NCBI GenBank assembly: GCA_964501655.1
Contig: CAZCTN010000006.1
Span: 1 to 64,000, forward strand
DNA from: JAAYJK01 sp964501655
Lineage (GTDB): Bacteria > Bacillota > Syntrophomonadia > Syntrophomonadales > Syntrophomonadaceae
Length of the DNA stretch: 64,000 bases
Direction of reading: 5' to 3'
The notes beneath the pieces were generated by a model, which saw only the letters and a program-made list of their open reading frames with translations, made no database searches and had not been told where the DNA came from. Of the stretch, positions 36,412-45,933 are shown piece by piece. Position 1 is the stretch's first letter, and each line of letters starts with the position of its first letter. Position numbers and translations under genes: made by a program.

Positions 36412-38844
36412 GCTTATCCCCTCTACATCTCTCAGATAGGGATAAGATCCGCTTTCTATGCCCCAGGTATTTATGAAGTCCCAGTTTTCATAGGTCGTTT
36501 CGGTCTTTAACTGGCTGCTGGTCTTGGCTTGTTCGACCGGGGTGCTTACTCCTGCTTTATCTAAATCAAAATAGCTGCTCACCATGCTTACCGTACTTGG
36601 TGCTATTCCATTTTTACTGCCGTTTCCACTTAGCTGACACAGGCTGTAGCTGTTAGTGATTTCCCTGCTTCCGCTGGTAGCGCTATATCCGATTATCCCA
36701 CCTGCATAACTGCTTGCTAGTATTACTCCTGATGCAAAGCTGTTTTCTACTGCTAAAGCTCCGGTCGAAGAATTATACCCAATCAATCCCCCGGCTTGAG
36801 TACAACTGCTAGACCCAATTTCGCAATCGGCATAGCTGCTTTCTATTACGGTACTTCCGGCTCCGCCTACACTTCCTACTAAACCGCCGGCATACCTCCC
36901 ACTGCTTTTACCTACAGTTCCACTGGCGCAGCTGTTGCTTATCCTGCTTTCCTCGCTGGTGCTGCTGCTTATGGAGCCGATTAACCCCCCAGCATAATTA
37001 CTACTGCTACTGTTTATGGTTCCCCGGGATTTACTCCCAGTTATCTCTCCTCCCAGGGTATTACGTCCTATTAAACCGCCTGCATAATTACCGCCATATA
37101 CTTCCGCTGCCGCACTACTGTCTGCTATGTCTCCGCCTTTGTTAGATCCAACCAGGCCGCCTGCTGTTGATCCCGACACTATCCCGCTGCTGATATGGCA
37201 GTTTTCTACTCTCCCGCCTTCCATTTCTCCTATGAGACTGCCTATACAGCTGCCTCCCCTAACGTCTATATTCTCTACTCGTAAATTCTTTATTACCGCG
37301 TTGTTGCAACTGCCAAATAATCCTACATTGCCTGTCCCATTAACGCTTACGTTCTTTATCACATGATCTCTGCCATCAAAGCTGCCGCCGAATGGCACCG
37401 TCCCGGTTAAGGGCTCTATGGCTGCCATTTCTAAGTCTATATCGTTTATCATGGCAAAGTGTTTGCCCGGATTATTCTTTACTCCCAGCAATTGTTCTTT
37501 GTTCTCGATTATATATGGATCAGCTTCTGTTCCTGCTCCCTCATACTGTTCTTTGCCTATCTTGACTTGTTCCGGATTGTCCACTTCTCTTAAATATGAA
37601 TAGGTAGCTCCTTCTTCTATATCCCAGATGTTTTCATAATCAAAGCCGTTTACTTTCTTTATCAGCAGTTCCTTTTGGCTGGCATTATAGCAGGATGTTA
37701 TATTGCTGCTGCTTAAGCTTCCTCCGCTAAGTACTCCTACGTTAAGATTCCCTTTTACTTCTCCTACGGTGTAGCTGGTCTTGAGGGTGCTGTCAATTCC
37801 TACCTGTCCTACTAAACCTCCTACATAGTTGTTTCCAGTTATGTTCCCCAGTGCAAAGCTGTTCTCTATATTTACTGTTTTGCTACTATGTCCTACTATA
37901 CCCCCGGTATACTGGCTGGTTAATCCGTTGCTTTCTATATTCCCGGCAGCATAGCTCTGGGTAATCGTGGTAACTGACCCGCTTGTATCTCCTATTAGGC
38001 CCCCTGCTTTTCCTGCATCGCTTACCACCTTGCCGGTGACAAAACTTCTGGTTATTGTGCCACTAAAATACCCGGCCAAGCCCCCGACAATATTTTCTCC
38101 TTCTACATCTATGCTGCTGCTGCTTCCTTCAATACCGTTACTCCCATATCCTACTATTCCCCCTACATTATTCTTGCCTTTGATTAAGCCTGCCGCCGTA
38201 ACTTGGCTGTTTATTACCGCGCCGCTGCTATTATATCCGACTAAACCTCCTACATACTGGCTGCTGCTGTTTATGTAGGCTTTGCCTTTTACTTCGCACC
38301 CTTCTATGCTTCCGCGCTATTCTCCTATCATTCCTCCTACTCTAATAGCTGAATTAGAATTGGTCTCTATACTCAAGTCTCCGTTTACCTGGTTGTTCTT
38401 TACCGTACTGCTGTTACTGCGTCCTATCATCCCGCCTATGTATGATGTACCGCTGCTGGTATCGCTTTTTATTACTATGTTTCCTTCTACCGCGCAGTCT
38501 TCTACCTGCCCGTTGTTTATGTAGCCTATCAGTCCGCCTGCATTGCTCATTTTCCCTTCGCTGATATTCACATTCTCTATCGTTATGTTCTTTAATACGG
38601 CTCCATCTCCATAAGCAAATAATCCGGCATAGCTCTGGTTCTTTATGCTTAAATTCTTTATCTTATGGCCATCCCCGTCCAAACTCCCTTTGAAGGCATT
38701 ATTGTTTTCGCCTACCGGCTGCCAGTGCTGGTTCTCCAAGTCTATGTCGCTTCCTAATCTGTAATGGGCAGTTAAATTGTTCCTTATCCCTTGTAACTGC
38801 TCGGCGTTCTCTATTATATATGGGGCTTCTATGGTCCCCTGTCC
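36412..38844. repeat. 2,433-bp direct repeat, copy A
   Basis: Upstream copy (with respect to the gene) of the tandem duplication. It is separated from copy B by a unique 15-base linker (36397-36411) encoding GTTPAG. It carries the TAG at 38317. Its near identity to copy B means a recent duplication, ongoing gene conversion, or a collapsed/expanded assembly. Confidence 0.9.
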
Positions 38845-39097
38845 CATGCCAGGATAGGTCTGAGCATATGCCAAGCTGGCACTGCCGCTTATTATTAGTA
38901 ACATAATATTGATAATGGCCATAACTTTTTTTAGCATTTCGTTCTCTTCCTTTCACTGCCAGATAAATAATAAATAAGCAATCATGTTGATATGTACCAA
39001 TTTATATTATACTTGTTCTTTATGTTATATTTTGTTATTATATGGTAGTTTTTGACATAATAAAAATAATTTATCTGGATTGGGTGAGCACTTGACT

Positions 39098-39466
39098 CCT
39101 TGATTGCCACCGAAATTAGGAATTCACCAGTTCAAGAAAGCCAAACAGCTGGCAGCGTATTACGGTGTTGATCCCTCCGTCAGACATTAAGGCAACTTCA
39201 CCCGGAACGCTCAACAAGGTAACCAAGGGAGGGTCACCTTATCCTCGCAGAGCACTATACATAGCTGCCACTGTTGCCATTAGGAAAGCGTCAAATGGAA
39301 GTTTGGTTACCCAGTTCTCTATGATTATTATTAAGAAAAAACGAAGAGTAAGGCCAAGAAACAGGCATTAGGCGCTGCGATGAACAAATTCTTGAAATAC
39401 CAGAAGCCCTTTATTCTTAAAGAACAAAGGGCTCGATTCAATCAAAAATTAGCGTTTGTAGCTTAA
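39098..39466 (+). pseudogene. IS110-family transposase remnant
   Basis: Fragments in different frames spell the C-terminal half of an IS110/IS116 transposase: ATEI, then FKKAKQLAAYYGVDPSVRH, a stop, NKVTKGGSPYPRRALYIAAT followed by VAIRKAS, and KKQALGAAMNKFLKYQKPF ending QKLAFVA. Several frameshifts and stops separate them, and the N-terminal DEDD part is missing. With the flanks it fills the 646-base space between the GLUG gene and nuoN; 38938-39097 is AT-rich and probably holds the GLUG gene promoter. Confidence 0.75.
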
Positions 39467-39552
39467 GAACCTCGATTTACTATACGGACTTCGCTAATGC
39501 GAAGATAGCTGTTTGCAACTATTATTCGTATTCTGGGTAGTACTAAAAAAAG

Positions 39553-39572
39553 CTTGACTTTAGCTAGCTGGT
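39553..39572 (-). repeat. 20-bp post-gene repeat, copy 2
   Basis: On the - strand ACCAGCTAGCTAAAGTCAAG, then CTTTTTTTAG. It begins 11 bases after the nuoN stop. Here alone a T-run follows, which would suit a weak terminator. It is not followed by the 98-bp element seen beside the other two copies, but by the IS110 remnant. Confidence 0.55.
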
Positions 39573-39583
39573 CCTTGGTTCGA

Positions 39584-41002
39584 TCACATGAATATCTGGA
39601 TAGCGTACCCGGCTAGTTGGGATAAGGGGCCGGGGTAGACTCCCAGGAGGATGGTAGCCAGTACGCACACCCATAGTGCGACAGTGCTGCCCCATCCCAG
39701 AGACACTGGTGCTTGATCCGAGTTTTCCCCGATGTACATGGCTTTGGAAACTCCCAGGTAATAGTAAACCGAGACCATGCTCATCACCAGACCCAAGAGG
39801 GCCAGCCAGAGATAGCCGGCTTCTATGGCTCCGGCAAACAAGTAGAACTTGCCCGCGAAGCCTGCCATGGGCGGAATTCCGGCCAGGGACAGCATGCATA
39901 TGGTCATTATAGCGGCCAGCAGGGGCGAACGTTTGCTCAAACCGGCAAAGGCCTCGATATCAGTTCGTCCGGTATCTGCTTCCACCGCGGCAGCCACAGC
40001 AAATGCACCCACATTGGCAAAAACATATATCATGGCATAAAACAATACTCCTTTCAAACCATATGAGTTGGCGGCAGCCAGCCCTACCAGAATATATCCG
40101 GCTTGGGCAATGCTGGAGTATGCCAAGAGTCTCTTAATATCCTGCTGGGAAAGGGCTATAAGGTTTCCGATAATAATGGTCAGAGCAGCCAGGACCGCCA
40201 GGAGCAGGCTCCAGTTGAATACTGAACCCTGGTCTGCTGCGGCCATGAATACCCGCAGAAGGGCGGCAAAACCTGCCGCTTTGGAAGCCACCGAAAGATA
40301 GGTGGTAACCGGAATGGGCGCTCCCTGGTAAATGTCCGGGGTCCACATGTGGAAAGGCACTACCGAAACCTTGAAGGCGAAACCGGCGATTATCATCGCC
40401 ATTCCAGCTATGACAGCCGCCGATGAAGTAAAGGACGCTCCTATGTCTATAAAATTGGTGCTTCCCAGGCTGGCATAGATCAGGCTGATGCCAAAGAGGA
40501 GGATAGCTGAAGATATGGCACCCAGGATCAGGTATTTTAATCCGGCTTCACCCGAAAGCTTATCAGTCTTCAGATAAGCGGTCAGAATATAGAAACTTAT
40601 GGTCATCAGCTCCAGACCCAAATAAAGGGTGATGAATTCCCCGGCTGAAACCATAAGCATCATGCCCAGGGTGGCAAATATCATCAGACCGTAAAATTCA
40701 TTGCTTTTCTCTTCAAACCGGCTGATATACCGTCCCGCCATTAGCATGACCAGGATGCCGGCACTGAGGAATAATATCTTGAAATAATTGCCATACAAGT
40801 CAATCTGGTAAACCCCGTTGAACAAACCGGCTTCCCGGGAATAGCTCAGGGCTAAATAAAGCAGCACCAGGCTCAACCCGGATACAGACAGGCCATTGAC
40901 ATACTTCCCTGCCTTTTGGGGCAGGGCCAGACCCAGGATCAACACCGCCAACCCTAGCAGGGCCATCAGGATTTCAGCTGCCAGTATCGAAAAATCCATC
41001 AT
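39584..41002 (-). CDS. nuoN: complex I subunit NuoN
   Basis: 472 residues and about 14 transmembrane helices. Antiporter-like proton channel subunit of NADH-quinone oxidoreductase family complexes: LYLGLELMTISFYILTAYLK, LKYLILGAISSAILLFGISL with the conserved Lys, FHMWTPDIYQGAP and KRLLAYSSIAQAGYIL are family blocks. ATG 41002 is chosen: it overlaps the nuoM stop (ATGA) and has AGGAGG 6 bases upstream. Last gene of the nuo operon. Confidence 0.95.
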   Translation of the reverse strand: MMDFSILAAEILMALLGLAVLILGLALPQKAGKYVNGLSVSGLSLVLLYLALSYSREAGLFNGVYQIDLYGNYFKILFLSAGILVMLMAGRYISRFEEKSNEFYGLMIFATLGMMLMVSAGEFITLYLGLELMTISFYILTAYLKTDKLSGEAGLKYLILGAISSAILLFGISLIYASLGSTNFIDIGASFTSSAAVIAGMAMIIAGFAFKVSVVPFHMWTPDIYQGAPIPVTTYLSVASKAAGFAALLRVFMAAADQGSVFNWSLLLAVLAALTIIIGNLIALSQQDIKRLLAYSSIAQAGYILVGLAAANSYGLKGVLFYAMIYVFANVGAFAVAAAVEADTGRTDIEAFAGLSKRSPLLAAIMTICMLSLAGIPPMAGFAGKFYLFAGAIEAGYLWLALLGLVMSMVSVYYYLGVSKAMYIGENSDQAPVSLGWGSTVALWVCVLATILLGVYPGPLSQLAGYAIQIFM

Positions 41003-42507
41003 AACCAACCTCCTATCTGCAGCAGTCCAATCTGCGCTGCCAGTGCTCCTACCCCATTATTGATCAGATCCATCAGGGTAAAGGGGAGGAAACCTCCCAG
41101 GAATATTGCCGATCCCAGTACTACCAGGGGCACCATCTCCACACCTTTTAGATCCTGGAGATGATCCCACTTCTCATTACGGGGACCAAACAACATCCTG
41201 CCCAGGGCTCGCAGAACATAAAGGGCGGTGAAAACGATTCCTGATATGGCCAGGATGGTTATTACTCTATAGGTACCGAAAGCTCCTACAAATATGGTAA
41301 ACTCGCCAATAAAATTCACCATGCCCGGCAAGCCCAAGGAAGCCAAACCGGCAATCATAAAGCCTGCAGTGAGTTTCGGCATCTGATGAGCCAGTCCTCC
41401 GAAATCTTCGATATTGCGGGTGTGGCTCTTTTCATACAGGTTGCCGATCATGGCAAAGAAGAGGGCCGCCATCACCCCGTGGGCGAACATCATGATAACC
41501 GCGCCATTCAAGCTGATTAAATTCAAGGCCGCGATTCCTACCAGCACATAGCCCATGTGGCTTACACTGGAGTAACCCACTATGTACTTCAAATCCTTCT
41601 GGCTTAAACAGATATAGGCGGCATATACAATATTTCCAACCGCAAGCACCGCGATAATAGGGGCTACAATTGCTGCCCCAACCGGCAGAATAGTAATCGC
41701 TATGCGGATTAAGCCGTATCCCCCGATTTTCTTCAGCACCCCGGCGTGGATCATGCTCACCGCAGTGGGCGCTCCGGCATAACCATCCGGCGACCAGGCG
41801 TGAAAGGGGAACATGGATAACAAGGTGCCAAAACCAAAGGCCATAAAGGCAAATACCAGAATTTGAAATTCCACCCCATAGTCCAGGGTGGCCAGGAAGG
41901 CCATATCCATACTGGCAATGCCGCTGATCGCTTGTGCCTGCACAAAAAGAGCTATTAAGCCGGTTAGTAAAAAGGCGCTGCCTATCAACAGATAAATGGT
42001 AAGTTTCATGCCAGCGTACTCCTTGCTGACCCGTTTGGTACTGCCAAACATAATTACCAGCAGATAAATGGGTATAACTACCACCTCATAGAACAGGAAG
42101 AAAATAAACAGATCGGTAGTAATAAAGGTTCCCATTACCCCGGCTATCAGTATTAACAGCAGAGCAAAGAATTCCTTGACCCGCTCGGCCAGGTTCCAGG
42201 AAGCATATACGGAACTGAATCCAATCAGATTAGTCAATAGCAGCATGGGGATACTTATCCCGTCTACTCCCAGGGCATAGTTGACTCCCAGGTCTTTGAT
42301 CCAGGGTATGGTTTCTACAAACTGCATACCCCCAGCTGCCCGGTCATAAGCCAGGAATACCGCTATAGACAGCAGCAAGCTGATCAGGGTGGCGAATGCT
42401 GCCGTCCACTTTATCCCTTTATGCTGTTGGGCAGGCAGGCCCATAATAAGCATGGCTCCCAGCAAAGGTATCACCAGGGTTATAGTTAATACCGGTATTT
42501 CGTTCAT
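40999..42507 (-). CDS. nuoM: complex I subunit NuoM
   Basis: 502 residues, about 14 transmembrane helices. PWIKDLGVNYALGVDGISIP, FFLFYEVVVIPIYLLVIMFG, FHAWSPDGYAGAPTAVSMIH and KIGGYGLIRI are NuoM signatures, with the helix-5 Glu and channel Lys/His positions. It is the middle antiporter-like proton-pumping subunit in the membrane arm. Stop overlaps the nuoN start, so coupled translation is likely. Confidence 0.96.
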   Translation of the reverse strand: MNEIPVLTITLVIPLLGAMLIMGLPAQQHKGIKWTAAFATLISLLLSIAVFLAYDRAAGGMQFVETIPWIKDLGVNYALGVDGISIPMLLLTNLIGFSSVYASWNLAERVKEFFALLLILIAGVMGTFITTDLFIFFLFYEVVVIPIYLLVIMFGSTKRVSKEYAGMKLTIYLLIGSAFLLTGLIALFVQAQAISGIASMDMAFLATLDYGVEFQILVFAFMAFGFGTLLSMFPFHAWSPDGYAGAPTAVSMIHAGVLKKIGGYGLIRIAITILPVGAAIVAPIIAVLAVGNIVYAAYICLSQKDLKYIVGYSSVSHMGYVLVGIAALNLISLNGAVIMMFAHGVMAALFFAMIGNLYEKSHTRNIEDFGGLAHQMPKLTAGFMIAGLASLGLPGMVNFIGEFTIFVGAFGTYRVITILAISGIVFTALYVLRALGRMLFGPRNEKWDHLQDLKGVEMVPLVVLGSAIFLGGFLPFTLMDLINNGVGALAAQIGLLQIGGWL

Positions 42508-42524
42508 TTACTACCTACCCCCTT

Positions 42525-44405
42525 TCATAATACTGCGGACTCTACGGCTATGGCTCCCAGCACTACCAGGATTAATACCCCGGCCATCATGTACATGGCA
42601 TAGCTCTGAACCTGTCCATCTTCGGTGTATTTTAAGCTGTCCCCGCTTTTCCCGGTTAGATATGCAATGCCGTTAACAAACCCGTTAACTATATGGATAT
42701 CGATCCAGAACATAACCCGGGCTCCCCCGTAAACCAGTATCTCACCCAGGCGGGTATATATTTCATCGATATAGTATTTATTCTGCACCAGGGTATAGAG
42801 TCCAGAAAATTTCTGGCGCAGGGCTTCATGGCTGATAACATTTTTCTGGTAGATCAACCAGGCCAGTAAGATTCCGGCCCCGGCGATAAGGGAAGATGAT
42901 ACCATTATACCGATACTGGGATGAGGGTGGATGCCCAGAGGACTGTTAACATATTCCCCGAACACATGATGCATAAGGGGCGAGTTAACGAAACCAACCA
43001 GGACGGCTGCCACCGCCAGTATTACCAGCGGAACAGTAATTACTCCTCTGTTCTCGTGGGCTTTTTCCTGCCCATAGGTATTACTGCCATAGAAGGCGGT
43101 GAATATCAGGCGGAACATGTAAAAAGCGGTCATAAAGGCCACCACTACTCCCAGCACATATAATCCTATGTGACCGCTAGAGTAGGCGGCCAGGAGGATC
43201 TCGTCCTTACTCCAAAATCCGGACAGGGGGGGTATCCCGGAGAGGGCCAGGGCTCCGATAATAAAAGTCCAGGTGGTTATCGGCATTTTCCGGGATAGAT
43301 TGCCCATTTTCCAGATGTTCTGTTCCTCGTGCATGGCATGTATCACACTGCCCGCGCCCAGGAATAACAGGCTCTTAAAGAAGGCATGGGTCATTAAATG
43401 GAACATTCCGGCGGTCATAGCTCCTATGCCCATAGCCATCATCATATAACCCAACTGGCTCAAGGTTGAATAGGCCAGTATTCTTTTTATATCATTCTGA
43501 GTAATAGCTATGGTGGCGGCAAACAGGGCGGTAAAGCCGCCTACTACGGCTATTACGGTCATAGCCTGGGGTACGCTGGCAAATATGAAGAAGGCCCTGG
43601 CCACCAGGTACACCCCGGCAGCTACCATGGTGGCAGCATGAATCAATGCGCTGACTGGGGTGGGTCCTTCCATGGCATCCGGCAGCCACCCGTGCAGGGG
43701 GAACTGGGCTGATTTGCCCATGGGGCCGAAGAACAACAGTATGGCAACCGGAATCAGCACTGCGACATTCTGATATCCAGGTATTACATGGGCCAGAGCG
43801 GTAAAGCTAAGAGTACCGAATATTATCTGCAAAAAGAGTATCCCCAGCAAGAACCCAAAGTCTCCTACCCGGTTGGTTATAAAGGCTTTGATGGCGGCAT
43901 TCTTGGCCGAGTCCAGCCCAAACCAGAAGCCGATCAGGAAGTAGGAACAAATTCCCACCAGTTCCCAGAACACAAACATCTGTCCAAAGTTGTTGGCCAT
44001 TACCAGTCCCAGCATGGAGGCGGCAAACAGGCTTTGATAGCCGTAATAACTGGCGAAACCTGGATCACCTTCCATGTAGCCCAGGGAGTAAATCTGCACC
44101 AGGGTGGCAATAGAGGTTACTACCAGCAGCATTACCGCTGTCAGCGGGTCCAGCAGCAGCCCCATATCTACCTGCAAACCAGGCATCTGCAGCCAGCGCA
44201 TCGAGTACTCAAATACTGCTCCCCCGGGTTCTGCAAATACTGCCGACGCCAGTGGAATAGAAAATATACAGGCCGCAGCAATACTGAGTATGGATAAACC
44301 TGCTGATATACCGGGCCAGCGGTGCACGAATAAGAAGATCAATGCGGCGGCCAGAAAAGGCAAGAAGGCTATCAGCCAGGCGTTGGGCAAAATAAATTCA
44401 TACAT
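42525..44405 (-). CDS. nuoL: complex I subunit NuoL
   Basis: About 627 residues, the largest antiporter-like subunit with the long lateral helix and C-terminal extension. MGLLLDPLTAVMLLVVTSIA, FFWELVGICSYFLIGFWF-like sequence, FPLHGWLPDAMEGPTPVSAL and KRILAYSTLSQLGYMMMAMG are typical. I prefer ATG 44405 (MYEFILPNAW) since GAGGTG lies 6 bases before it; earlier GTG/ATG codons sit on the ribosome site itself. Confidence 0.95.
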   Translation of the reverse strand: MYEFILPNAWLIAFLPFLAAALIFLFVHRWPGISAGLSILSIAAACIFSIPLASAVFAEPGGAVFEYSMRWLQMPGLQVDMGLLLDPLTAVMLLVVTSIATLVQIYSLGYMEGDPGFASYYGYQSLFAASMLGLVMANNFGQMFVFWELVGICSYFLIGFWFGLDSAKNAAIKAFITNRVGDFGFLLGILFLQIIFGTLSFTALAHVIPGYQNVAVLIPVAILLFFGPMGKSAQFPLHGWLPDAMEGPTPVSALIHAATMVAAGVYLVARAFFIFASVPQAMTVIAVVGGFTALFAATIAITQNDIKRILAYSTLSQLGYMMMAMGIGAMTAGMFHLMTHAFFKSLLFLGAGSVIHAMHEEQNIWKMGNLSRKMPITTWTFIIGALALSGIPPLSGFWSKDEILLAAYSSGHIGLYVLGVVVAFMTAFYMFRLIFTAFYGSNTYGQEKAHENRGVITVPLVILAVAAVLVGFVNSPLMHHVFGEYVNSPLGIHPHPSIGIMVSSSLIAGAGILLAWLIYQKNVISHEALRQKFSGLYTLVQNKYYIDEIYTRLGEILVYGGARVMFWIDIHIVNGFVNGIAYLTGKSGDSLKYTEDGQVQSYAMYMMAGVLILVVLGAIAVESAVL

Positions 44406-44415
44406 ATTCATCACC

Positions 44416-44724
44416 TCACCACTTCAACAGATTAAAATCGTGCAGATCCACTGATCCGCGCTGCCGGTAAATGGATATGACCAGAGCCAGGCCCACGGCT
44501 ATTTCGGCAGCGGCTACCACGATAACGAAAACGGAAAACAATTGACCTACTGCGCTGTCGGGGGCAATATACTTGTTGGCGGCTACAAAATTAATGTTAA
44601 CCGCATTCAGCATCAGTTCCACTGACATCAACACCGCTACCGCATTGCGCCGGGTCAAAACTCCAAAAATCCCTATGCAAAATATAATAGTACCCAATAA
44701 TAAATAATGGGGTAATCCGATCAC
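44416..44724 (-). CDS. nuoK: complex I subunit NuoK
   Basis: 102 residues with three transmembrane helices, normal for NuoK. GVLTRRNAVAVLMSVELMLN and AVNINFV contain the conserved membrane glutamates. The GTG start overlaps the nuoJ stop. It connects the NuoH/J/A part of the membrane arm to the antiporter-like subunits. Confidence 0.96.
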   Translation of the reverse strand: MIGLPHYLLLGTIIFCIGIFGVLTRRNAVAVLMSVELMLNAVNINFVAANKYIAPDSAVGQLFSVFVIVVAAAEIAVGLALVISIYRQRGSVDLHDFNLLKW

Positions 44725-45248
44725 TTGTTTTCAACCCCCTTAGCCAGAATAATGGCCCCTACCACTGCTACCAGCAGCAATATGGCCGCCGCCTCAAAAG
44801 CTATCACATAGTCCCCCAGCATCAACTCGGCCAGCAGGCCCGGAGAGTTGTCCGGACCTGGCCGCCCGGTCAGCGGCCAGCTGGTAAACCCCATAACTGC
44901 CATCAAGGCGGTCAGCATCATGGCAGTTATTGTGCCGCCGATAAAAACTTCCCGGGTTCTGGGACTGCTAAGGTTGGTCTCTCCCGCCGCCCGGTTCATT
45001 ACCAGCATGATGGCAAATATGATTAAAACCGATATGGCTCCGGCATATACCAGGATCTGTATTACTCCCAGGAAGCCAGCATTCAGTTGGAAGTAGACGG
45101 CTGCTGCCCCCAGAAATGCCAGGATCAGGCTCAAGGCGCTGTAAATAATATTTCTGAACAAGACCACCCCCAGGGCGGCGGTAATGGTTATTCCGGCGAT
45201 AACTATGAATACTGCATCAAATAATGTGACGGAGGCCAGATTAAGCAT
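44721..45248 (-). CDS. nuoJ: complex I subunit NuoJ
   Basis: 175 residues, five transmembrane helices. LFRNIIYSALSLILAFLGAA and FLGVIQILVYAGAISVLIIF are the NuoJ core. ATG 45248 is chosen because GGAGG stands 8 bases upstream; a longer frame would begin within nuoI and has a hydrophilic, non-family start. The beginning overlaps the nuoI end by a few bases. Confidence 0.95.
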   Translation of the reverse strand: MLNLASVTLFDAVFIVIAGITITAALGVVLFRNIIYSALSLILAFLGAAAVYFQLNAGFLGVIQILVYAGAISVLIIFAIMLVMNRAAGETNLSSPRTREVFIGGTITAMMLTALMAVMGFTSWPLTGRPGPDNSPGLLAELMLGDYVIAFEAAAILLLVAVVGAIILAKGVENK

Positions 45249-45930
45249 CTGTGTTTCCTCCTTCCTGGTCACTCTCTTCTCTGGCCCGGTTTTTCTTTTC
45301 TTTGTTAACAAAACCGCTGGCCACCTTAACTGCTTTTTCCTTATCTTTAACCATAAGTTCAGCCATCTTTGCGGCTGTTTTCTGGTCCGACTGTATCAAC
45401 TCAGCCAGAATATTGATATCCTCCTCCGCTTTCAGCAGCTTTGACAGCACTTTCTGCGGACTCTTCTCCAGCGCTTTTAACATGGCTGCAATCTGCTTCT
45501 GCTCTTTATCTTCCTGCTCAGCCGATCCTTCCTCCGCCTCATCCAGTCCTTCAGGTCTCTGGTAGATCATTTTAATGTCTTCCCGGCTAAAGCGGGATAG
45601 TTCAAATTCATGATCAAAGTGCAGGCAGGAAGTAGGACAGCCTTCCACACACAGGTTGCAGAACATACAGTATTGGAAATCTATAGTGTAGTTTAAGAGT
45701 TTTTTCTTCTTACCTTTTTCATTCTTATCAGTTTCAAAGGACAGCACATCATTGGGGCAGTTGTTGACGCAAATCCCGCAGGCTATACATTTTTCGAACT
45801 GAAAACGCAGGCAGCCCCTGAACCGGGGTGCCAGCCGGGGCATTACGTCGGGGTATTGCTCGGTTATCTCTTTCTGAAAAAAATGCTTAAAGGTAATACC
45901 CAGTCCTTTTATTAATCCCTGTCCATTCAT
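45241..45930 (-). CDS. nuoI: complex I subunit NuoI with long charged C-terminal tail
   Basis: 229 residues. Two 4Fe-4S motifs, CIACGICVNNCP (about 45-56) and CMFCNLCVEGCP (about 87-98), identify the TYKY/NuoI subunit that passes electrons to cluster N2. After about residue 125 it has an additional ~100-residue highly charged helical tail (Glu/Lys-rich, ending EESDQEGGNTDA) not found in typical NuoI of 150-180 residues. Since the NuoEFG module is missing, the tail might dock an alternative electron donor; this is inference. Confidence 0.93.
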   Translation of the reverse strand: MNGQGLIKGLGITFKHFFQKEITEQYPDVMPRLAPRFRGCLRFQFEKCIACGICVNNCPNDVLSFETDKNEKGKKKKLLNYTIDFQYCMFCNLCVEGCPTSCLHFDHEFELSRFSREDIKMIYQRPEGLDEAEEGSAEQEDKEQKQIAAMLKALEKSPQKVLSKLLKAEEDINILAELIQSDQKTAAKMAELMVKDKEKAVKVASGFVNKEKKNRAREESDQEGGNTDA

Positions 45931-45933
45931 TAC

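Larger units (their letters stand above)
32635..38937 (-). pseudogene. giant GLUG/fibronectin-III surface protein gene with two in-frame TAG codons
   Basis: ATG 38937 opens a secreted protein (signal peptide ending SASLAYA) that stays in one frame to 32635, 2,100 codons, apart from TAG at 38317-38319 and again at 35869-35871. The body is built of GLUG motifs (such as NAGGLIGYINNG and YAGGLIGSISSS), each followed by a strand. Two fibronectin-III domains lie near 33.5-34 kb (VKLTWNNQATAEAYEVSYND; IELTWDPQAGAETYEIDF), with more GLUG repeats and a beta-rich end. Secreted GLUG proteins are usually adhesins or cell-surface proteins. If TAG is a true stop, only a 206-residue secreted fragment is made. 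The gene also carries a 2.4-kb tandem duplication. Confidence 0.75.

Noticed and set aside
39165..39371. 68-codon + strand frame as a separate gene.
   Set aside because: It contains the GGSPYPRRALYIAAT block of IS110 transposases and is one frame-shifted piece of the remnant at 39098-39466.
1..39400. Possible genome-wide recoding of TAG (amber), as in-frame TAG occurs in the nucleotidyltransferase remnant (44), the unknown remnant (1418), the MerR gene (19394) and the GLUG gene (38317, 35869).
   Set aside because: Intact genes here use TAG as their normal stop (the NeuA-like gene at 4471, dctQ at 55672, the ParE-like toxin at 1140, resB). Three of the four affected loci are also otherwise damaged. 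Read-through is kept only as one option for the GLUG gene.
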